From the NCBI GenBank assembly GCA_937902565.1, contig CALFMX010000307.1, forward strand, positions 1-10,822: 10,822 bases of DNA, given 5' to 3'. The stretch comes from an uncultured Spirochaetales bacterium. Its GTDB lineage: Bacteria; Spirochaetota; Spirochaetia; Sphaerochaetales; Sphaerochaetaceae. Shown piece by piece: positions 6,732-10,822 of this stretch (the first letter of the stretch is position 1; every line of letters begins with the position of its first letter). Both the position numbers and the translations under genes were made by a program. Below the pieces are notes generated by a model, which was not told the origin of the DNA, did not search any database, and saw only the letters and a program-made list of their open reading frames with translations.

Positions 6732-8009
6732 ATGAAAAAGACCAAAATATTATGGCTGAGTAATGTACCTCCAATCCCGTTATCAAGTGATGGTTCAACT
6801 ATTGCCGGGGGGTGGCTGTCTGGCGCTTTAGATAGCATTAGGAAAGAGTCGTCGATTGAGCTGACTCTTTCGTTCCCTATTGCCAGCAATGTTTTTGAAG
6901 AACAGGGTGTTGTTGATGGGATACCTTATTATGGGTTCCATGTGTCAGGCTATCCTAAATATAATCAGTTGAAGCAAATTCACAAGAAACTTCTCAAAAG
7001 GAAACTCAAGGCTATCATCGACAGTGTCAAACCAGATATTCTCCATGTCTTTGGGACCGAGTTTGCACACTCAAGAATTGCCATTGAGTATTTCGGCAAG
7101 CCTGATAACACCATTATACACATACAGGGGCTTGTCTCACGTATTGCCCAGCATGCTGTTGAGGGACTGCCAGGTAGGGTGCGATATATGGCCGTTCCTT
7201 CCTCCCTTCTCCATCCCACACCCACGGGACAAGCAAACCGGTGGAGAAGGGCAGGCAAGGATGAGATCAAAGCCATCCAAGGAGTGTCCAACGTCGGGGG
7301 ACGGACTGAGTGGGATAAAGCTTGTAGCAGTCAGATTAACCCGAAAGTTCGGTACTTTCACTGCGGAGAAACACTGAGGTCAGTCTTCTATCTTGAGGAT
7401 TCACGTTGGAGTCTTTCACACTGCAAGAAGCATTCAATCTATTTTTCACAAGGCTTTGATCAGATCAAGGGGCTGCATTTGGTACTGCCCAATATGGGCG
7501 AGCTAATACGACGCTACCCTGATGTACACCTTTATATTGGGGGGCCTTCCCCGATTAAAGCAGGTTTCCTGAAGCGTAGAGCGTATGGGTTTTACATAGC
7601 TTCTTTGATAAGAAGATATGAACTTAATGATTATGTGACGTTTATGGGTCCTCAGACAGCAGAGCAAGTGGTTGAAAACTTGAAATCTGCCCATGTGTTT
7701 CTCTCCTCTTCTTTAATCGAAAATTCACCGAATGCTGTTGGAGAAGCCCTCATGGTTGGAGTGCCGGTAGTGAGTTCAGACGTCGGAGGTGTAAAAGACT
7801 TCATTGACCATGGGAAAAGCGGGTTTATCTATCCTGTTGATGAGCCTTATATGATACCGTACTATGTGGGAAGGATTTTCGATAAGCCTGAGCTTGCTAC
7901 AGAGATATCTAGTGAGGGAAAGAAATCAGCACTTAAAACCTATGATCGAGAGAAAAACGGGTTAGATTTGGTTGCTGTATATGCATTTTTAGAAGAGCAT
8001 CAATATTGA
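6732..8009 (+). CDS. Glycosyltransferase family 4 (GT-B fold)
   Basis: Retaining-type glycosyltransferase, 425 residues, cytoplasmic or membrane-associated. The acceptor domain starts with KILWLSNVPPIP (5-16) and has GGWLSGAL (26-33), the glycine-rich loop near the N-terminus. DILHVFGTEFAHS is at 102-114, and VGGRTEWDKAC at 188-198 is a linker seen in a subgroup of family 4 enzymes. The donor domain begins near 234 with HSIYFSQGFDQIKGLH; a Q replaces the usual R in the GRxxxxKG loop while K246-G247 is kept. The EX7E motif is E330/E338 in IENSPNAVGEAL, followed by GVPVVSSDVGG. All catalytic features are present apart from that substitution. The gene lies between the polymerase and the flippase, the usual place for repeat-unit transferases. 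Donor and acceptor are unknown. Confidence 0.87.
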   Translation: MKKTKILWLSNVPPIPLSSDGSTIAGGWLSGALDSIRKESSIELTLSFPIASNVFEEQGVVDGIPYYGFHVSGYPKYNQLKQIHKKLLKRKLKAIIDSVKPDILHVFGTEFAHSRIAIEYFGKPDNTIIHIQGLVSRIAQHAVEGLPGRVRYMAVPSSLLHPTPTGQANRWRRAGKDEIKAIQGVSNVGGRTEWDKACSSQINPKVRYFHCGETLRSVFYLEDSRWSLSHCKKHSIYFSQGFDQIKGLHLVLPNMGELIRRYPDVHLYIGGPSPIKAGFLKRRAYGFYIASLIRRYELNDYVTFMGPQTAEQVVENLKSAHVFLSSSLIENSPNAVGEALMVGVPVVSSDVGGVKDFIDHGKSGFIYPVDEPYMIPYYVGRIFDKPELATEISSEGKKSALKTYDREKNGLDLVAVYAFLEEHQY

Positions 8010-8052
8010 TGCGACGAGATTGGTATTGGTCTCTGGGCAAAAAGTAGTAATC

Positions 8053-8057
8053 GAGGA
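8053..8057 (+). promoter_or_regulatory. Ribosome binding site for the GTG start of wzx
   Basis: GAGGA lies 6 bases before GTG 8064. It is embedded in AATCGAGGATAA (8049-8060), the same 12 bases found at 10792-10803 before the last gene start. Confidence 0.6.
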
Positions 8058-8063
8058 TAACGC

Positions 8064-9542
8064 GTGTCAAAGAACGATTCATCACTGACAAATAAAGCTA
8101 TAGAATCTGTTCTTTGGAAGCTATTGCAAAATGGCGGGACAACCTTGATTAGCTTTTTGTTGCAAATTTGGTTAGCTCGTCTCTTATTACCTGCTGATTA
8201 TGGATTGATAGCATTAACAAGTGTATTTATCACGCTATCGATGATTATAATCCAGACTGGATTTACTTCTGCCTTGATCCAGAAACCTGAGCTTCAGGAT
8301 CTCGATATCTATTCAGTCCATTATTCAAGTATTGTCCTCTCAATGGTAATCTATGGGGTTGTCTTTGCGTTTGCACCTTTTATAGCTCGTTTTTACTCTG
8401 AGCCATTGCTGGTGAGCGTTCTTAGGGTGCAGGCATTAACAGTTCCAATATCTGCCTTGTATTCGGTACCGATGTCAATCATTCAACGAAACCTGCAAAT
8501 GAAGAGGACGTTCTATGCCGGGATCATTGGCATGGTGGGCCAAGGTACCGTGGGCATCATTCTTGCTCTGCGAGGTTTTGGTGTCTGGGCTTTAGTGTTT
8601 GGCTCACTGACCAATGCAAGTATGACGTGTATTGTCATACTTATTTCGAGTAAGTGGAGACCGAAACTCCAATTTTCGACAGTTCCGGTCCAACAGATGT
8701 TACCTTTTAGTAGTAGAGTCTTGGCTATTGCCCTTATTAATGCTCTCAGTGCAAATATGAAAGCCTTGATTACCGGGAGGGCCTATTCGCCCGAAGTGCT
8801 CGGGTATTATAATAGAGGGTATCAGTTTCCTTCGATGCTGATGGTCAATGTTGACGGTGCAATTACCTCTGTAGCGTTTCCTCTTCTTTCTCGATTTCAA
8901 CATGATTACACAGAATTAGCCAACAAGGTAAGAAAATCATTGCAAATTAGTTTATATTTTGTATGGCCTGCGATGATTGGCCTGATAGCAGTTGCAGACC
9001 CTCTTATCCGTCTCCTGTTGACTGAAAAATGGATGCCCAGTGTGGTTTTTCTGCAATTGACAGCCATAGAGTGCATGCTTTGGCCTTTTTCAATCTTCAT
9101 TCATGCAACCAACGCCGTGGGTAAAAGTGGTCTTTCCCTTAAGTTAAATATTTTATCCAAAGGGTTGGATTTGTTGGTCATGCTAATTACTATTCGTTTT
9201 GGTATCTATGTTTTTGTAGCAAGTACGATTTTCAGCAGCCTTTTGTCGACATCAGTTGTTGTTGTTATTGTATCAAGGATAATCAAATTGCCATTGAAAG
9301 ATCTTTTGCTGGATATCATGCCAATTTTTTTCAGCTCCTTACTCATGGGTGCTGTTGTCTCATTGATAGGATTGCTCTTCTCCTCGCCTTTACTAAAAAT
9401 TCTCTTTCAAGTTCTAGTAGGCACTCTTCTGTATTTTGTGGTAACTTGGATGTTTAGAGTTCCAAGTCTTATGTTTGTTCTTTCATATATTAAAAACAAA
9501 TTAATACGAACAAACGAAGCTCACAAGGAGAAACCATATTAG
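8064..9542 (+). CDS. wzx: Polysaccharide flippase, MOP superfamily (Wzx / WzxC-like)
   Basis: Inner-membrane transporter of 492 residues, predicted to flip the undecaprenyl-linked repeat unit to the outer face for the polymerase. It has about twelve or more hydrophobic helices along its whole length and a short basic C-terminal tail. Signatures of the WzxC/AmsL/TuaB subgroup are the N-terminal segment LWKLLQNGG, LARLLLPADYGLIAL (37-51), TGFTSALIQKPEL (65-77), QRNLQMKRTF (141-150) and LGYYNRGYQFP (246-256). The start is GTG at 8064, supported by GAGGA at 8053-8057; no upstream in-frame ATG is compatible with the 54-base gap. The ending appears complete. The gene is A+T-rich (42% G+C in one sampled line, 8941-9000), like the neighbouring transferase genes. 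Substrate identity follows from the locus, not from the flippase sequence. Confidence 0.92.
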   Translation: MSKNDSSLTNKAIESVLWKLLQNGGTTLISFLLQIWLARLLLPADYGLIALTSVFITLSMIIIQTGFTSALIQKPELQDLDIYSVHYSSIVLSMVIYGVVFAFAPFIARFYSEPLLVSVLRVQALTVPISALYSVPMSIIQRNLQMKRTFYAGIIGMVGQGTVGIILALRGFGVWALVFGSLTNASMTCIVILISSKWRPKLQFSTVPVQQMLPFSSRVLAIALINALSANMKALITGRAYSPEVLGYYNRGYQFPSMLMVNVDGAITSVAFPLLSRFQHDYTELANKVRKSLQISLYFVWPAMIGLIAVADPLIRLLLTEKWMPSVVFLQLTAIECMLWPFSIFIHATNAVGKSGLSLKLNILSKGLDLLVMLITIRFGIYVFVASTIFSSLLSTSVVVVIVSRIIKLPLKDLLLDIMPIFFSSLLMGAVVSLIGLLFSSPLLKILFQVLVGTLLYFVVTWMFRVPSLMFVLSYIKNKLIRTNEAHKEKPY

Positions 9543-9574
9543 ATGGACATGCTAAGGATCTCGGAGAAAATACT

Positions 9575-10741
9575 ATGAAGGTTACTTTCTTTTCAAACTT
9601 CTTAAACCATCACCAGTTACCCTTTTGCATGGAAATGTATGCTCGGCTCGGTGAGCATTTCAAGTTTGTGGCCACTGAACGAGTACCACAGGAACGATTG
9701 GATATGGGATATCTCGACATGAGTACCCTGTACCCTTTTTCTCTCAATACCTATAGCCATGAAACAGAGTACCAAAGAGCATTGCAGTTGGGGTTCGAGA
9801 GTGATGTGGTCATTATAGGTTCAGCCCCCATGGTTTTTATTCAAGAGCGTTTGGAGGTTAATAAACTTACCTTTCACTACTCTGAACGTATCTTCAAGAA
9901 GGGTCGCCATCAAGCACTCTTTCCTCGAACTATGGCAAAGTTGTTCCTACGGCATCATCGATATATGAGAAAGAGTGTCTATATGCTTTGTGCAAGTGCC
10001 TATACAGCAGCTGATTTTAATCTGGTGGGCTTGTATAGAAACAAGACATTCAAATGGGGGTATTTCCCTGAAGTTAGGGAACACAATCTTCCCACCTTAT
10101 TTGCATGTAAAAAAGACAATCCAGTCTCCAAACTGTTATGGGTCGGGCGGTTTATAAAATGGAAGCACCCTGATGATGCCATCATGGTAGCTCATAGGCT
10201 AAAACAAATGGGCATTGCATTTTCGTTGGACTTGATCGGCACTGGCCCTCTTGAGCCAATGCTGAGGAAGATGATTGACCAGTATGATTTGTCGAAAGAG
10301 GTTTGTCTGTTGGGTGCCATGAGCCCCGATGAGGTCAGAGATCATATGGAGAGAGCGGATGTCTTCTTGTTCACAAGTGATTTCAATGAGGGGTGGGGTG
10401 CTGTACTTAACGAAGCAATGAATAGTGCGTGTGCTGTTGTTGCGAGCCATGCCATCGGTGCAGTCCCGTTTCTTCTGGAGAACAACGAGAATGGGAAGAT
10501 TTATAGGAATGGAGATATTGACCACCTTTATCTTTGTGTAAAAGAGGTGGTGGAGAGTGCGGAACTGAGGCGTACGCTCGGAGAGAACGCATATAACACT
10601 GTCAGCACCATGTGGAATCCCATTATAGCTACTGAAAGAATTCTGGCTTTATCACAATCTCTCATTGAAGGCGAACCTATCAGCTATGAAGAGGGGCCAT
10701 GCAGTAAAGCAAGTAATATTTCCCAGAACTTTTCGTATTAA
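9575..10741 (+). CDS. Glycosyltransferase family 4 (GT-B fold) with FLNHHQ N-terminus
   Basis: Probable repeat-unit glycosyltransferase of 388 residues. The N-terminal strand is followed by FSNFLNHHQLPFC (6-18) instead of the usual GG loop; VATERVPQERLDMGY is at 32-46 and SERIFKKGRHQALFP at 103-117. The donor domain begins near 186 with KLLWVGRFIKWKHPD (R192, K197), IGTGPLEP is at 221-228, and the EX7E pair is E272/E280 in NEGWGAVLNEAMNSAC, followed by VVASHAIGAVP. The active-site features look complete. The last 25 residues are hydrophilic and probably disordered. ATG 9575 has GGAG at 9563-9566 with an 8-base spacer and follows the wzx stop by 32 bases. The same N-terminal arrangement occurs in a group of polysaccharide-locus transferases whose sugar specificity I cannot state. 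Confidence 0.88.
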   Translation: MKVTFFSNFLNHHQLPFCMEMYARLGEHFKFVATERVPQERLDMGYLDMSTLYPFSLNTYSHETEYQRALQLGFESDVVIIGSAPMVFIQERLEVNKLTFHYSERIFKKGRHQALFPRTMAKLFLRHHRYMRKSVYMLCASAYTAADFNLVGLYRNKTFKWGYFPEVREHNLPTLFACKKDNPVSKLLWVGRFIKWKHPDDAIMVAHRLKQMGIAFSLDLIGTGPLEPMLRKMIDQYDLSKEVCLLGAMSPDEVRDHMERADVFLFTSDFNEGWGAVLNEAMNSACAVVASHAIGAVPFLLENNENGKIYRNGDIDHLYLCVKEVVESAELRRTLGENAYNTVSTMWNPIIATERILALSQSLIEGEPISYEEGPCSKASNISQNFSY

Positions 10742-10751
10742 CGACAGATGA

Positions 10752-10785
10752 TTATAAACGAGTCAATCAGAGAATTTGTTTATAA
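10752..10785. repeat. Perfect 8-bp inverted repeat, possible 12-bp RNA hairpin
   Basis: TTATAAAC (10752-10759) is the exact reverse complement of GTTTATAA (10778-10785). As RNA the stem can continue inward by four pairs (two of them G-U), giving 12 pairs closed by a 10-base loop. It lies in the 64-base gap after the last glycosyltransferase and just before a ribosome site. No T-run follows, so it is not a standard intrinsic terminator. It could be an operator, an RNA-stability stem or an attenuating structure for the next gene. Confidence 0.4.
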
Positions 10786-10805
10786 CAGAGAAATCGAGGA
10801 TAAAT

Positions 10806-10822
10806 ATGTTGTTGTATCAGAT
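10806..10822 (+). CDS. Start of an unidentified gene, cut by the window edge
   Basis: ATG 10806 has GAGGA at 10796-10800 with a 5-base spacer and begins MLLYQ before the sequence ends. A rival start exists in another frame: ATG 10748 is open to the window end for 25 codons and reads as plausible protein (it ends DKYVVVSD), but it has no ribosome site and runs through the inverted repeat at 10752-10785. I favour 10806 slightly. Position after a glycosyltransferase in the same orientation suggests another polysaccharide gene, but function cannot be inferred. Confidence 0.4.

Noticed and set aside
8016..8033. GAGA...TCTC pairing in the gap before wzx as a terminator
   Set aside because: Only four Watson-Crick pairs plus G-U pairs, a very small loop and no T-run; too weak to call.
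8049..10803. AATCGAGGATAA occurring twice, at 8049-8060 and 10792-10803
   Set aside because: A few identical 12-mers are expected by chance in 10.8 kb, and both copies are simply Shine-Dalgarno sites. I do not treat it as a mobile or regulatory repeat.
1..10822. Undescribed defence, mobile or RNA-guided system
   Set aside because: Every gene of useful length belongs to known polysaccharide-biosynthesis families, and no nuclease, reverse transcriptase, toxin, repeat array or transposase is visible on either strand.

Overview
The window is a densely packed, single-strand polysaccharide biosynthesis locus from a bacterium. It holds nine recognisable genes, all on the + strand, plus the first bases of a tenth. 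Genes are separated by 0-107 bases or overlap by 4. There is no tRNA, rRNA, CRISPR array, transposase or prophage gene. The combination of several GT-B glycosyltransferases, a sugar-nucleotide pathway, an EpsG-type polymerase and a MOP-family flippase indicates a Wzy-dependent capsule, O-antigen or exopolysaccharide cluster. The host cannot be named with confidence. Mid G+C flanks, GTG as well as ATG starts and purine-rich GAGGA/GGAGG ribosome sites fit many Firmicutes or spirochaetes (a Sphaerochaeta-like host would be plausible), but this is inference.

Layout: (1) 1-1080, a glycosyltransferase cut at its 5' end by the window edge; (2) 1105-2247, a second, divergent glycosyltransferase; (3) 2248-2354, the longest intergenic gap, with a perfect palindrome and an extended -10 promoter; (4) 2355-5637, a tightly coupled capE-capF-capG (fnlABC / wbjBCD) trio; (5) 5645-6712, an EpsG-like Wzy polymerase; (6) 6732-8009, a third glycosyltransferase; (7) 8064-9542, a WzxC-like flippase; (8) 9575-10741, a fourth glycosyltransferase; (9) 10742-10822, a gap with an inverted repeat and the start of an unidentified gene.

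How the genes fit together: CapE, CapF and CapG are the three enzymes that convert UDP-GlcNAc to UDP-N-acetyl-L-fucosamine through UDP-L-6-deoxytalosamine (UDP-L-PneNAc). The four glycosyltransferases would add this and other sugars to an undecaprenyl-linked starter. The initiating phosphoglycosyltransferase is not in the window. Wzx would flip the finished repeat unit and Wzy would polymerise it. The polymer is therefore predicted to contain L-FucNAc (or a pathway intermediate), probably in a repeat of about four or five sugars.

The capEFG block is markedly richer in G+C (57-62% in sampled 60-base lines) than the flanking polymerase, flippase and glycosyltransferase genes (35-43% in sampled lines). 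This points to a mosaic locus in which a sugar-nucleotide cassette sits among more divergent serotype-type genes. I see no evidence for an undescribed system. The most unusual items are the palindrome over the promoter, the compositional step inside capE, a glycosyltransferase without the usual catalytic glutamates, and the inverted repeat at the 3' edge.
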